A DNA stretch of 64,000 nucleotides. Source: Sarcocystis neurona. Taxonomy: Eukaryota > Apicomplexa > Conoidasida > Eucoccidiorida > Sarcocystidae. Positions 1-12,280 of the stretch are shown here, piece by piece (the stretch's first letter is position 1; each line of letters begins with the position of its first letter). The notes below the pieces were generated by a model. The model worked only from the letters and a program-made list of their open reading frames with translations, had not been told where the DNA came from and searched no databases. Made by a program: the position numbers and the translations under genes. Location: the NCBI GenBank assembly GCA_000727475.1, contig KL647310.1:1129324-1193323 (forward strand). The letters are read 5' to 3'.

Positions 1-946
1 GAACTTTGTACGGGGGGGGGGACCGGTCGGGAGTAAGTAACTCGCAGAAAGTGGTGCCTCCTGCTCATGCGTCACATATCAACAGAATACACACGCCTGC
101 ATGCATCTGCAAATTTCTCACGAAGACACGCGTACATGCGCCCAGTATACCCACTCGGTCCACGTCCAGCACAGAGTATGAACAGTAGCGAACATCCACC
201 TCACGCGGAAGCGTGTGTAGCCATGTACAGGGGGATTCGCGGATCTAGAAGCGGCCAGTCTTTCACGTTAGGGAGTCAAACATACATAGTCGCCACATCT
301 CTACTGTCGCACACAGGTCGTATTTACAAGTTTTTGTTATGAGATATTCGCGTAAACACACAGGACATGCATGCCCGGTAGACACATACAAGACGGGGAG
401 TGAAATCGTATACACTCAGGACGCACGTTTAGGCAGAGGACACCCTGTACTGGCACAACGTGGATAGGAATACCAGCATTCCTTCTACAAAAACGTTTTC
501 AGATATCGTCAAAAAGTAGACGCATGCTACATCCACAAACGTGATTTGCTTCTCCGTGGTGAGTACGTCTACAGGTTTCGTCTGCACGTGTGACAAGCTG
601 CACGTTCTGCTGGACGGCAAAAATGCTACCAGGTGTCTAGACGACCCTCAGCAGTGCACGTGCGGCAACGCGGCAAAAAGCAGCAGTACCGCAGCGACCG
701 CAGGTAAAAAACAGCAACAGACGCTGCTCAGGCAAACAACACCACAAAAACGAGGCGGGGACGGGAGTCCAGCTACTGCGGCCTCGATGCAGCGACAACC
801 CCAGAGCACCTCGACGCAGTCACGGGATAAGGAGCAGCGAAGAACTCGGCCGGGCCCTAGATCCAGCAGAGAGGCCAGAACAGCAAAGGAGCCACAGAAA
901 GAAACAGGGGCAGCAACAGAATAACAGTGTTCGGACGAAGGCGTAC
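1..946 (-). other. Intron of the DYRK-like kinase gene (open to the left edge)
   Basis: This stretch follows the strong donor at 946-945 on the minus strand. I searched all minus-strand frames for the expected next kinase segment (a Leu-Gly-Ser-x-x-Phe-Ser type glycine loop) and did not find it. The part from 660 to 940 is CAG-rich; 1-540 is ordinary mixed sequence. Short open frames on either strand have no splice or composition support. The intron is therefore probably at least 946 bases long. Confidence 0.5.
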
Positions 947-3900
947 CTCTTGCTGCACGAGGTAGCGACCGGCGAAGAGAGTGTCGACAGGAAGCACAAG
1001 TTCCCGGTGGTCTTCGAAGCCTGTTTTCCCTCTTTCAAATACGATCTTCAAGTGGAAGCAGTCGAACACGACGGAATTGGGCAGACGACTACCAGTCGAG
1101 ATGCTCCCGTTGTTGTTGCTCTTAAAGGAGCAACAGGCGCTGCATCCGCAGGAGCAGGAGCAACAGCTGTGCCCGGTGTCACGCTCCTGTATTTGCCCTA
1201 GCGAGCGGCTGCTAGTACTTGTCCCCGCCATCATATCCGACTCATGCATCTGCGAGTGCTTTACGCTGGTGAAGCCCTCGCTGCTATTTCTGTTGAGGCT
1301 TCGGTTGCTGCTACACGTGCTGCTGCGTCTGTCCGTGCGGACTTCTGCTGCTGCGGTTGCTGCTGAAATCTGGTCAATATGGGTCGCTACAAACGAACCC
1401 ACTGCTTCTTTCAGCTCGCCGGCGCTGCTGCTGCTGCTGCCGCAGCAAGCAACGCGCTGATCAACAGGAGCAGCGTGCTGCTGTAATACACTCGACTGGC
1501 TCTGACGCAGCAGTTGCGTTGAGGGTGCATCAACAGGAGCGGCAGAACCAGCAAGAGCAGGACAGCCTAGAAAAGTCAGCTGCTTCTCCTCCTTCCGCGG
1601 CCAGAGATGCTGCTCTTGACACAGCTTCTCTCTCTGATGTAGCTCGTGCTGCTGCCGAGGGAAACCAAGAATCTCGCTCCCGGCAACACGGACAGGATAA
1701 AAGGCATCGCCACTGCTCGCATGCAGCGGCACCACTTCACGCGCACTTCCCCTTAATGACCAAGCGAAATTCCCACCACCAGCGCCAACAGCCGCATCCG
1801 CCGTACCAGCAGTTGCCAATAGTTCATCGGCAACAGCACGTCCGAACGCCCCAGGGATGCACTCGGCTGCGTCTGTTCGTTCTGCGCGGCCGCAGCAGTT
1901 ACAGCTGCAGCAGCAGCTTTCAATCATATACCTACTCTGTTCCTGTTTTTGTCGAAACAGCGCGGCGTCGCCGTCGCAGTAGCACTCCCTCCAGGCGGCA
2001 GCCCGACGCATCTCCTCGGTGTACTCCTGCAGCAGGGCATCAGCTGCAGCTGCTGCACTGCTCGCCTCCTGCTCGCCACACCTCCTTCGCTGCTGCTGCT
2101 GCTGTTGCTTTGCGTCCAACAGCGACGCGCCTCCGCAGCCAGATGGAAGAGCAGGAGGCGTCACTACGACAGGAACAGGAGCGGAGGGACTACCAGCAGG
2201 TAGGTGCGGACTGACTGAAGACGGTGGTGCCAGCTGGACCTTACAATCGGCCAGCTCATCTTCAACCGAGACGCTTCCTTTCAGGCTGTGTTCACCATCT
2301 GCGGCGTCCTCTGTGGGAACACCCCGACCGCATTCGGGACCGGCGCTCTCCCTCTCAGGTATGCTTGTGTTCTTGGTGGTGGTGCTGCCGCTTGTCAGCA
2401 AGCTGTTTTGACGGCTGCTCGGTTCTCCTTTAACCTCGTCCTCCCTGTCGTTGTTCCTCTGGAGGCTACTGTTGCTGCTCTGCATGAAGCTGCTGCTCCT
2501 GCTGGTGTCCAAGCTGCTGCTGCTGCCGCTATTTTGCGCTACTGGGCACTCAGCGGGCCAGTTGCAGCCTGTTTCGGCTGCACCAGTTGCGCCGCAGTCG
2601 CCCCCGCTTCTGCTTCCCCAAAACGGAGAGCTGCGTCCATCCTGCTGCTCCGCGGCGACAGATACACCCTCTGCAGTTCCACCTGCACCCGGTGCGACAC
2701 CTGCTGCCGCTCCCGCTATTTCAACTGCTGCGGAGGGAAGTGGTGCTGCTGCCGCAGCGAGGGCGCGTGTCGTCTCAGTGCTTCCAAAGCATGGAGAACT
2801 GCCACGAGAGGCGCTGCAGAGAGAAGCCTCGTAGTCACCTTCCGTAGGAGCAGCAGCCGTCTGAAGCGGAGTTGTTCCTGTTGGTGCGCCTGCGGCTGCT
2901 GGCCTCCTCGCCCCATCAGGGGGCACGCCGAAGTGGCCGTCGTCTCCTGAAGAGGCTGCTGCAGTCGGACCTCCGCCGCTGCTGCTGATCGAACTTGAAG
3001 CTGCTCCTGCAACAACAGCAAAAGAACGACCAGCTGGGGAGGTGCCAGGGGTTGACTTGCGGCTGGTGCTGTTACTGAGCACTTGAAGGCGCGAAGTCGC
3101 AGACGGAGCATCAAAAGGAGGAGGCGAGGGCCGCTTACTGCAAGCAGCCCGTCCACCCACCAACTGGATAGGGTTCTGTTTCAGCCTGTTGCAGTCGTTG
3201 ATGTATTCGGCCTCTGGGATATCAAGAATGCGATAACCTGCAGTTGCACGTCAGAGAGACAGAAGCGCAGCGCCAGCAGCAACAAACACACTACGCCTAC
3301 AGCAGCTCCAACATGTCCGCCCCACAGCCATCACATGACACGCCGGCCGGGAACAACTACAGAGACCAGCAGCAGCAGGGACAGTAAATTCAGTCTCTGT
3401 CTCTGTGGATATCCCGGGTAATCATCACGGATGCACACGTCTAACTGCCGCACAGGTATATGCGCTCCGGGAAACTAACGCTGAAGACGATTTGGCCTAC
3501 CAGGGTCGAAATCGTCCCGGTACTGGTCTGTGTCGTCGAAGCGTTCTATGTACACGCCATGGACATGGTCAAGCCACTCCTGATACAGTTGCTCTTCTTC
3601 TGCTGCGGTGTTCCTGCTCCGGGCGTCCTTGTCTTCCAAGCTTCGTCTGCCGCTGCTTCGCCAGCTGTTGCTGCTGCTGCGCGGCCAGCTGTTGCTGCTT
3701 GAGCCCCGCGGTCGTTTCGGGAAGTATCGCGGGGACGGACTGCCGAGCAACAGCAGCGCAGGGTTCAGATTGCTGCACCTGTTCCTGGTGTCCTCTCTCT
3801 GCTGCCGACGCTGCTGCTCTGCTGCGCGCGCTGGTGTTGCCGCAGATAAGCAAGAGCTTTTGCCCGTCCTGCTGAGCCAAGGATCGTGCAGCTGCCCCTC

Positions 3901-4836
3901 CTCTCCACCAACTCCCAGACTTTTCGGTCCCAGAGGCGCCTGCTGGGGGAGCAGCTGCTCCTGCTCGCGTTGCTGCTGCTGCTGCCGCCGCACAATCGAT
4001 TGTAGAAATGCGTATGTTTCGGGGTACGACAGAGGTGCAGACGTCGACAGCAGCTGCTGCAGCACCTCCCGTCCCGCAGTAAAAGGCAAGTCCTTGTTGC
4101 TCTTCGCTGGAATTCCGTAAGTAGCACCACCAGCAGCAGCAGCGCGAGACTGCTCCAAGGCCGCTGCTGTCGCACGTTCCACTGCTGCTGCGGCTGCTTT
4201 TGGCAGCGAAATTCTGGGCTCAGTCAGCAGCGGTGGTTGCTGCTCCTCCCAGCCCACGTCACTCCTCTGTGGTTCCTGTTGTTTCTGTCCCTGCGTCTTC
4301 TGTTGCTCCTGCAGCAGCCGCAGCAACCGTTGCAACGAAGAGAGAAACTGCTCCTGCTGTGCCGGCGTACGCTGCTGCTGCGTCTCCTGGAACGGCTGCT
4401 GCTGTAGCGCATGCCCTGGGAAGTGTTCTTGTGTGTGCGTACAAGAGCCTACGGCTGCCGCTGCTGCTCGTGTGTGAACTCCTTCAGAAGCAACGGCACC
4501 GGACGCTTCGCCGACGCCTTGCATGTTGCTGACGCTGTTCGCGACAGCAGGACAGGCAACAGGTACCGCACGTGCATATACGTTCTGCTGTTGCTGCTGC
4601 GGCAACTTCTGCTGCTCCTCCGTCTTCCACTTGAGGAGGACACTGCGCACAGCAGCAAGTGCTGCGTTTTCTACGTGCATCGTTTTTTCGTCGGTTCCGA
4701 TTCCGCAGTCCGTCCTGGTATCGACGTTGTTGCGCAACCCCACATCCTGCGGCTGCTGCTGCTCCTCCTCCTCCGGTGCCCCCTCATCGGCAGCAGCAGG
4801 CTGCCGCCGAGAAGCCATCAGCAGCTCCTGCCACAT
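947..4836 (-). CDS. DYRK-family protein kinase (plant/alveolate DYRKP type), N-terminal two exons, partial
   Basis: Two exons join in phase. Exon 1 runs from ATG at 4836 to 3501 (donor gtaggc; an in-frame TAG lies ten codons upstream of the ATG). Exon 2 runs from 3237 (acceptor ctgcag) to 947 (donor gtacgc). Just after the junction the protein reads GYRILDIPEAEYIND. The end of exon 2 reads CFHLKIVFERGKTGFEDHRE and then LFAGRYLVQQE, which matches the box immediately before the glycine loop in plant DYRKP kinases (LKIVHRKNRTGFEE...AGRY). Family knowledge: DYRKs are dual-specificity Ser/Thr kinases of the CMGC group. About 1,200 residues precede the kinase core and are rich in Ser, Gln, Ala and Gly runs, far longer than in plant relatives. 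The ATP-binding loop and catalytic loop should lie beyond position 1. The family call rests on the pre-kinase box only. Confidence 0.82.
3238..3500 (-). other. Intron 1 of the DYRK-like kinase gene
   Basis: A 263-base gap separates the two coding exons. The donor reads CCTG/gtaggc and the acceptor aactgcag/GTTATC on the minus strand. Leaving out this stretch joins a phase-1 exon end to the next exon and gives the uninterrupted run DDFDPGYRILDIPEAEY, whereas reading straight through meets a TAG at 3475-3477. Confidence 0.75.
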
Positions 4837-7643
4837 CCTGTCTCCTTCGTGCTCGTGTTGCGGCTACGTGAGACGGGCACTGCGCCTGCGACTGTTGAAG
4901 GTCTGTTCCTGACACCAGGAAAACTCGAGTGCACCTGCCGCTACCAGAAGTTCTTCTCTCCGCGTGTGGCTGCTCCGGCCGAGAAGAAATCCTTGTTCTC
5001 CGCCGGCTGCTGCGGACGTCGCTGCTGCTAAAGAGTTTTTTTGCTGGTGCGCAGCTGCACGGCAGTTCGTCCCGCTTCCAGGGCCCCGCTAGTGCTGCCG
5101 TTACCGCTCGCAGCTGCGAGCCCGTTTCCTTGCTCTCGCGGTAGGGCTGCTTTACGGAAGACTGAGGTACTATTTTTCTGTGCACACGTTCGCCGGGGGA
5201 CCGAACTACTACTGCCGCTGCTCCTGGGTTGGCCCGACCTACCACAGCATGCCTCTGTGCCACTGGTGCGCGCTGCAGGGTGTACTCTGGTCCTCCTCTT
5301 GCGGTAAATGCTGTTGTTACTGCTATTAGTTGCTTCGATGTAATCCTGTATGACTGCGTGTCTCCCTCGTCCCCGGCTTACTGCTGCTGCCGGGACACAC
5401 CAGCTTTCTGCCGCTGCTGCTGCGTTTGTGTGTTGGCTCAGCTCCCGTCACGCGCCCTGTGGTGCTGTGGCGCTATAAAATCAGTACCATCCCACTGCTG
5501 ATGACTGGTGTCCCCACTGCGGACGTACTGCTCGTGCGGTACTTCCACTGCCCGGGCCCGCTGCTACGGATGCGCTCCTGCTGCTGTTGCTTCACACGTA
5601 TTCTTCTTTCAGCTGTTGTCACGCGCGCAGCGGACACTACAGGCAGTTGGTCGGCCCCCCACCTACAAAGGAGAAGAACGAAAGTCTCCGTAATGCTAAG
5701 AAAGCAGCATACGCAGTTTCACAGCGGCACACGGGCGGCACAAGAAGCTACGGTCTTTGCTGCGGCAGCAGCACCTGCCACAAGAAACGAGGAAGCTCTC
5801 TCCCTACCGATCAGCAGCAGCCACAGCAACGTGTCTTGCACATTCTTCACTCCCTTTGCTGCTGCTGCACACAGACGACGCGACCGCTGCTGCAGCTGCT
5901 GCTGGACAGGGCAACGTGCTTCTGGTGAGACAGACCATACTGCTGTTGCTGCCGCTCCTGCAGACCACAGAGTGTAGCTGCTGCTGCTGCTGGCACGTAG
6001 GAGGCTGGCACCGGCCCGCGCTGTTAGTTGGTGCTGGTGTGCCTGTTATCGCTGCAGTACCAGAGGAAGTATCATCCGTAAGTACGTCGTGGCTGCTCGT
6101 ATTTGCTCTGGTGGCAAATCCGGTAGGCACTTGTGAGCGCTGCTTGACGCTGGAGATGCAGCAGTCGTTTCTCTCTGTAATGAGTCACAGTCTCTGCTGC
6201 TACAGCTGCGCTGTGTAGGCGTCAACGTAGGCGTACGTCTACGTATATGTAAGTGCGTGTGAACGTATGGATATCTGTAGGTGAATGTAAGTATTGGGGT
6301 GTGTGTGTGTGTGTGTGTGTGTGTGGTGAGTGTGCTTGCGGAGGTGTGCCGGCGTCGCTCTAGCTGCCGCTTGCAGACGTTTGCTGCAGCGGCCACTCCT
6401 TCACATGCAACTCCCAAAGCCTTCCGGTAAGTCGATCAAGGAGGGACTACCGCCTCTCTATTTCCGCCCTGGCTGCTGCTGCGGTGAGACAGGTACCTCC
6501 CGCCGCTGCTTCCGCACGAAGCGGCCACTACGGTGTTGTATCACACTGGAAGACACACGCATCCAGACGCTGCGGTGCTTCTTTACTGCTGCAACAGGGC
6601 AACTGTGTCGTCCCAACTCCTACTTCCTTGTTGTTGCGCTTCAAGTCTTCGCTCGTCCTACACAGTGCCTCTTGCTGCTGCCGTTGCCGCTCTGCCTCGT
6701 ACTGCCGCTGCATCCCAGCCACCCGCCCCTGTTGTTGGTCATGTCCGCAACGCACGGCTGCTCCTCCCCTGCGGCTGCTGCCGGTGGTGGAGGAGGAGGA
6801 CCAGGGCCGCTACGAAGCCTCAACCCACTTCTTCTGCTACGCTCCGCTGTTGCATACGCAATACACTCAAGAACCGATGCAGCTGCACCTGCCGCAGCAT
6901 CACCTGCAGCTCACCAGTGAGGGTGCTACAAGAGCGAGAACGGGAAGAGTCCGGTACGTAAAGCGACCAGAGCGGCAACAGGACAAGCAGCCTTCGCGAC
7001 CCGCAAGACTGGCAGCATCGGCAGTATATCTAGCACCCAGTCTTGCAGCGGCCTGACATTCCCAGCTGCAAGCGATTCTCGTTCGGGGGGCGGTTGCAAA
7101 GACTGCAGCAACAGCGGTTCGGGAGGCAGCGCCACCGGCAGGGGCAGCAAAAGTACCCTGGAAAGAAATGCTGAATGAGGGTCCCGCAGCGGGGCCACCA
7201 GCAGGGAGCAGCAGACGAGCACGGCGACGCAAGGACAGCCGCGGCTGTAGCCGCACTACCGCATACAACGGTTTGAAACAGCTGCAACAGTGGAAGCGAA
7301 GACGCACACGAAACAGAGACACTTTATGGTGCAAACCTGCAGCAGCAGTCTGAAGCATCAATGGAGCGAGCAATACCATGAAAACAACACGTAAGGACTG
7401 CAGAAGACTCGGTGCACGGCACTTTAGATGGATCAGGACAGCCGGAGAGGCGGAGCACGCCCTACTCTACTCCAGCCAGCGACGCGGTAGTAGCAACGCG
7501 AAAGGGGGGCCGCGACAGCATCCGTCTGACGCGGTGCAACACGACGGCCACAGAGTCTCACGCGGCTACACGAAGCACCTGCAGCAACTGCAATAGGAGG
7601 CACTTACTGCTTGTTAACGCGGGGATATATTCTGTGCGCTGCG
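4837..7643. other. Triplet-repeat-rich DNA, no gene defended
   Basis: Dense CTG/CAG tracts create open frames on both strands that read as Cys, Leu, Ala or Gln runs. A minus-strand frame from 5263 to 4784 has a more mixed composition and could be a 5' exon or leader of the kinase gene, but I found no phase-compatible junction to the ATG at 4836. A (GT)13 run sits at 6299-6324. Nothing else was recognised. Confidence 0.4.
6299..6324. repeat. (GT)13 microsatellite
   Basis: Thirteen perfect GT dinucleotides are read directly in the sequence, within the triplet-rich spacer to the right of the kinase gene. Confidence 0.95.
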
Positions 7644-9517
7644 ATGGCGACCGCTGCAGCGGACGCGGTGGAGCAGCAACCAACAGCAGCAGCGCTAGCA
7701 CGTGTAGACGCTGACTTCCGGAAGTGTATAGGGGATCCTTAGGACTTGGCAGTCGTCGTATCAGAGACGAGGACTCTCCAACTGGGCCGCAGCGGGGTAG
7801 TGATGCGAAGCGTGCAAAGTGCGTGCCCCAGAAGTATTTTCCGCTGTCATTAATTCTCCTGCCGTCTAGGTAGCAGCAGTTCGCCACTACGCTGCGTGCT
7901 CTGGCGAAGGTGGGTGACGGGACTTATTTAACGTACTTCACCGACTCCATAGAGTCACACACCGCGAAAGAACTGGACGTAGACGGGTGCATTAACACAC
8001 AAAGAATTGCCGCTACCACAGACGTGGCGGTGTCATTCTTGCTGCTGCGTGCTTCTACCGTTGCTACGACGCAGGTTGCAGCAGCACGGCCTCCGTTCGG
8101 CCGCTCTTCATTCCTTCGAGAGCTTGTGCAGGTCTAATTACTCCTCTTTCAGCCGTCCACGTTGCGCACAGATGCAGGAGAGATCCGTGCCTCCCAGAGC
8201 ACCAGGATCATCGACAGCGTATGCATCCGCTTGCGAAAACGTAAGTGCCACGGCACGGATTTTGCTCGACTCGCTCACAGCGCTCGTGCCCGGAAGAGAC
8301 AACGTTGCTGGGTCCGTGTGCCACCAGCGCGTACCCCTTGATTTGCCGCGAATCTGCAAACTTTGTGGGTAGAAGAACAATCAGGTGGGCAGCTGCTGCG
8401 AAGCGCTGCTGCGCGAAGACGGAACGCCACATGACTAGGAACCCCCGTGGTCTGTGTATATGCCGGTCCACGCCGCAGCTGACACCTGTTGTACCTTTGT
8501 CTGCACCAGCTGTAAATGACAAGAACGCTAGGCGTAGCGGTCCTCTCACGCGACGGATAGACGAGCAACAAGCGCTTCGGTTCGCCGGCCTACTGTCTCG
8601 TATACTGCTTTGTGCCCCTGCAGAAGAAGGCCCCTGTTTTATTTGGTAGAGGCTGCTGCCGCGTGTAGTGTGCTTGTGCTTTACCATTATGAACGTGGCA
8701 CTGCCGTGTCGCCTTTGGTTGTAAACCTCTAATATCGTGTCTACCGCCTCCTGTGCACCAAGCGCTTCTCTCGTTTTGCTGACGGTAGATCGTCAACACA
8801 CCCGCTGACACGGGTAGTTAGGCAGTAGCAATGGGAAATACGTACAGGAGTTTCGGGAAGAGCAAGCTTCGCACAAGCGGCAACATAAAAAATAGCATTT
8901 GAATATGCGAGAAGCATGGCTCCCGCGAAAAGGACTAAGGAAATAAGAGCAGCATCTGCATTGGCCACATCCACCCAAGGAAAGGCGAAGGGACCCAAGG
9001 AACAGGAGTGGCATCCGCAAGGAGGACCACAGCACTGACGGGGGGACCAGAGGTCGCAAACGAATGACCGCGGACGAAGCGCAGCATGGGAAAAGGCAAA
9101 AGCGAGAGTAGCACAGCAGCAGCCACTACTTTAGAAGACGGATAGTAATAGTAGTTGTACCCGCAACACGCAGTATGTGCGACATCTGTTTGTTCCACCG
9201 CATCCCGTACTCACTGCGAATCTCCCGCCTCCGCCGCCGGCTGATGACACCTACTTCCTTTATCGACAGCTCTCCACCACAGTACTGCTTCAGGCTCTTA
9301 CACATCCTTTCCCTTGTAGGCGCCGGGGGGTTACTGTCGTTGCTGTGGTACGATGAACACGGTTACTCGGTAACGACTGGTTTAGATGTAGCCCACGTGG
9401 AACGTGGGTTTCTCTGATGCTGCGTCGAATGTTCCGCATATCGTCCAATCCCGCACCCTTCCCCGACGCAGGAATCCCTGGCCACACTTGCGGCTGAGCA
9501 CACATTGCATCTACATG
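7644..9517 (+). CDS. Multi-exon gene of unknown function (exons to 9,517; ends not fixed)
   Basis: Five exons chain in phase: 7874-7978, 8153-8240 (acceptor ctctttcag, donor gtaagt), 8510-8645 (acceptor tctgcaccag, donor gtagag), 9174-9315 (donor gtaggc) and 9472-9517 (acceptor ccgacgcag). Successive pieces read TLRALAKVGDGTYLTYFTD, PSTLRTDAGEIRASQSTRII, RRIDEQQALRFAGLLSRILL and YCFRLLHILSLESLATLAAE. The ATG at 7644 (reading MATAAADAVEQQ) is a plausible start, but I could not connect it cleanly in phase to 7874. The product is helical, Leu/Ala/Arg-rich, with Cys residues near the 8510/9174 junction. It resembles helical-repeat organellar proteins of apicomplexans only in general character; no family is claimed. 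Confidence 0.5.
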
Positions 9518-10799
9518 GTTACGGATGAGCAGTAAAAGGCGCATCCGTATTTCGCACAGCCAGCCCTGGCAGACCTGCTCAGGGAGTTAAACACGTGCGA
9601 AGGTAAAATCTACGTATCCACGAAGGGCAGGTGAAAATAATCTTCCAGTTACGGCGGAACACCAGGTCCCCTGCGCTCACCGCAGCTTGTCTCCAACCAG
9701 TTCCTACGTGCAACAGAGTCCACTACACGCACATGATAGCACCTCGGTGCACCAGTCGAGTTTCAAACCCATAAAGAAACTTCTGTTACTGCGTCGTCTG
9801 GTGGAGAGGTCATATCACCAATGGTACGAGTGGCAAGCGGTATCATGGCCGCTGCTGCGAGTGATCTCTTCAACCAGGGATGAAAAAGGTGAACTGAATA
9901 GCGTAACCATTTAACGCAACTCTTCGTGTAATAGATGAGATTCGGCCCCGTTCTGCAAACATACACTCGCCTGTGGCAGATACAGTAAAGGCTTCTATGT
10001 GTGTGTAAGTACACGTGTTTGTGTACATGCGGACCCGTACGCAGTATGAGAGAAAGAAGGGCTGTGACATACGTTTAGGCAGTTACTGCTCTGCGTGATA
10101 ATCCGCAGCCACGCTGTCGTACGAGGGCATCGGAGAGGGGGGTACCTTCCATTTTGGCGTACACATAAAGGGGCAATGTGAAGGCGCTCCAACATCTCGC
10201 TTCCCTCTTACCTCTGCTCACTGCATCCTTCCTTGTTAACCCTGATCGTGCTAGCGACATCTGGTTGCTGTCCGCCCAGCTGCATTTCCAGCGCAGGACT
10301 ATCATGCATATTACGCAACCGTATCAGGTCAACACCAGGGGTCTCCAGGTTTGAGGAACTTGTCAGTGGAGTGACGAAAAGGAAGGGTACCAGCTAACAG
10401 CCCATCAGATGGTCGATGTTGCAGGTGGTGGCGGGGTCGTCTCCGGGCTGCCTTATACCTACCATGTCTCCGATATTGCGTTCTTAAGCCGCGGCGCGGA
10501 GCGTGCGTCTCTTTTATCACATCGCCAGTACGCCGAAGACGAAACACAACAGTACCCTCGCACGCATGCAGTCAAGCTCAGCGGAGACAACAGTCTTGTA
10601 TTTTTCTCTGTCGAAGTGTCACCTTGTTGTATACGGCCACGTGGAAGTCGTGTACGCATTTTCCACGGCTTTGTATTTGGGTTTGCATTAAGTGCTGCAG
10701 CCCCGGGTTAGCGGGGCACAGCATCCTCGTATGGCCATCAGTAACGATTGACGCAGTTAAGGGGCGCAGCCTGCAATGCACTGAGATTCACTAAATCAG
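9518..10799 (+). CDS. Possible further coding exons, gene boundaries unresolved
   Basis: Several splice-bounded open segments lie here on the plus strand but could not be chained securely. From 9701 a frame reads SFKPIKKLLLLRRLVERSYH. The segment from 10255, behind acceptor atcgtgctag, reads RHLVAVRPAAFPAQDYHAYY. From about 10530 a frame reads YAEDETQQYPRTHAVKLSGD. Compositions are protein-like and triplet runs are absent. They may be the 3' end of the gene at 7.6-9.5 kb, the 5' part of the gene from 10.8 kb, or both. Confidence 0.35.
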
Positions 10800-12280
10800 C
10801 GCGTCACTACGCGTCAATCACCGCACTTTTACGTCGAGAAAGTACTGTAAGACGATACTCCTTGTATCAGCGGTAGACGCGGGAAGAGCAGCAGTTCTAA
10901 GAGTGTCACCCTCAGCAGGAGGCGCGAAGGAAGTGCGCGTCAACGACCGCGGAGTGTGCTATGCTTGTCGCACCAGAAGCGATGACGGACGAACAGCAAA
11001 ACCACTTTTGAACATGCGTCAACGGTACGCAGCTGCACCATCGGGCCGTGTTCCTCCTGAAACAGTAACGACGGGTCCAAGTGGTGACTTCGACGCTTAG
11101 CACAGTCACAGCAAGGACGCTAGTCACAGGGTCACTACCAGCGAAGTCAGCAGTACCCTCGTGTATTGGAAGAGATACCCACGCAGAGACGAACACACCA
11201 CTACATCTGGATCAGCGTCAAAACCGCTTCCAGTAACTTTACTGCTTAGTGGGGATGGTCATCGGGGCGCTACGAAACGCCAAACTGGCATCAGCAGCAT
11301 TAGTCTGGAACCCGAAGAAAATGCTGCACAAGCCAGCAGCCGCAACGTGAGTGATACGTTGTACCGGTTGGGCTTTCGAACTTACTTGACCTGCATTTGA
11401 AACAGTCCAAACGTCACAAAATCCTGGTCTGAAAGCTCGAGGTCGCCGCCGTAGTCCCGCTCGGAGGCCACGTAACACCTTCAATGTTGGCATCTTCGCT
11501 GTGAGGTTTGATGTCCTGCGGAGCTGCTCAGAGGAACCCTGTCCGCGTTCTATTGTTCTCCTGGCAAGTGGTGGCAGCCCAGTTTCGCCGTTGGACAGGA
11601 GGTTCACCTCCTTCTTTCCTAATGAGTTTCGTGGCAGATCTCGCATCAGAATCAAAAGAAGCGGTGGCAGTGCCCATTGTAACTGGAGGCGTTCTGGTAC
11701 GTACCTCGCATACTCCTGCCCAATATACCGTCTCAGCGGAGGGGTGTCGACGTGCGTGTTCGCAAGTACCGACCGCAGAGTTGCCGTCTAAGGCGGATGT
11801 ACATAGCTAAAGCCATGCGGCAGCAACAATATCCTACCCGGGGGGAGCTGCGGAGGATGCGCCAAGAAGGGGCACCGGGTCTACCCTACCACGTACACGG
11901 CTCTCAATGCGAAGAGCAGAGTCCGGTGGGAGCGCGTACGGCTGCGGGTGAGGTGACAATACCGCCTTGCAATACATACAAGGACATTACCCTGTACCTT
12001 CACCTTCCTTTTCAGAGGGCCGCGGCGTTGTCGGGCGTGTCGCCTCTGATCTGCATTTTGGTTTCGTTACTGTTCATGCCCATTCAGCCCCCTGACCGGC
12101 ATGACAACAATAAGATTTTCTCCCTGCATTCGACAGCGGCAGCTTCTTTGGTAAGGAAACGGGTGTCTACCTCCACAGCCGTCTTTTCTCCAGCCACCGT
12201 TAGTCAGTTTTGAGGACTTGAACATCAGAATGTCCTCGAGGCAGCGCGTGCGGCGCAGTCGAGTTGCTCGAGTCACGTAG
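10800..12280 (+). CDS. Multi-exon gene of unknown function
   Basis: Exons supported by splice signals and phase are 10800-11024 (donor gtacgc), 11151-11346 (donor gtgagt), an exon ending at 11696 (donor gtacgt), 11767-11947 (donor gtgagg), 12016-12065 (acceptor ccttttcag), a 14-base exon 12137-12150 (donor gtaagg) and 12208-12280, ending in TAG. Readable pieces are TSRKYCKTILLVSAVDAGRA, VYWKRYPRRDEHTTTSGSAS, MSFVADLASESKEAVAVPIV, LRRMYIAKAMRQQQYPTRGE and FEDLNIRMSSRQRVRRSRVA. The link between 11346 and the exon ending at 11696 is not resolved, because two frames are open there. The C-terminus is very basic. No family was recognised. The 3' end could extend past 12280 if a donor inside the last codons is used. 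Confidence 0.5.

Noticed and set aside
1357..2214. Long plus-strand open frames opposite the kinase N-terminus
   Set aside because: They are antisense shadows of CAG-rich coding sequence; the minus frame has matching splice sites and a recognisable kinase box.
9174..9315. Alternative frame with a poly-Pro run (LPPPPPADDTYF)
   Set aside because: It looked attractive, but its end phase gives a stop at the next exon; the other frame (FRLLHILSL) chains with exons on both sides.
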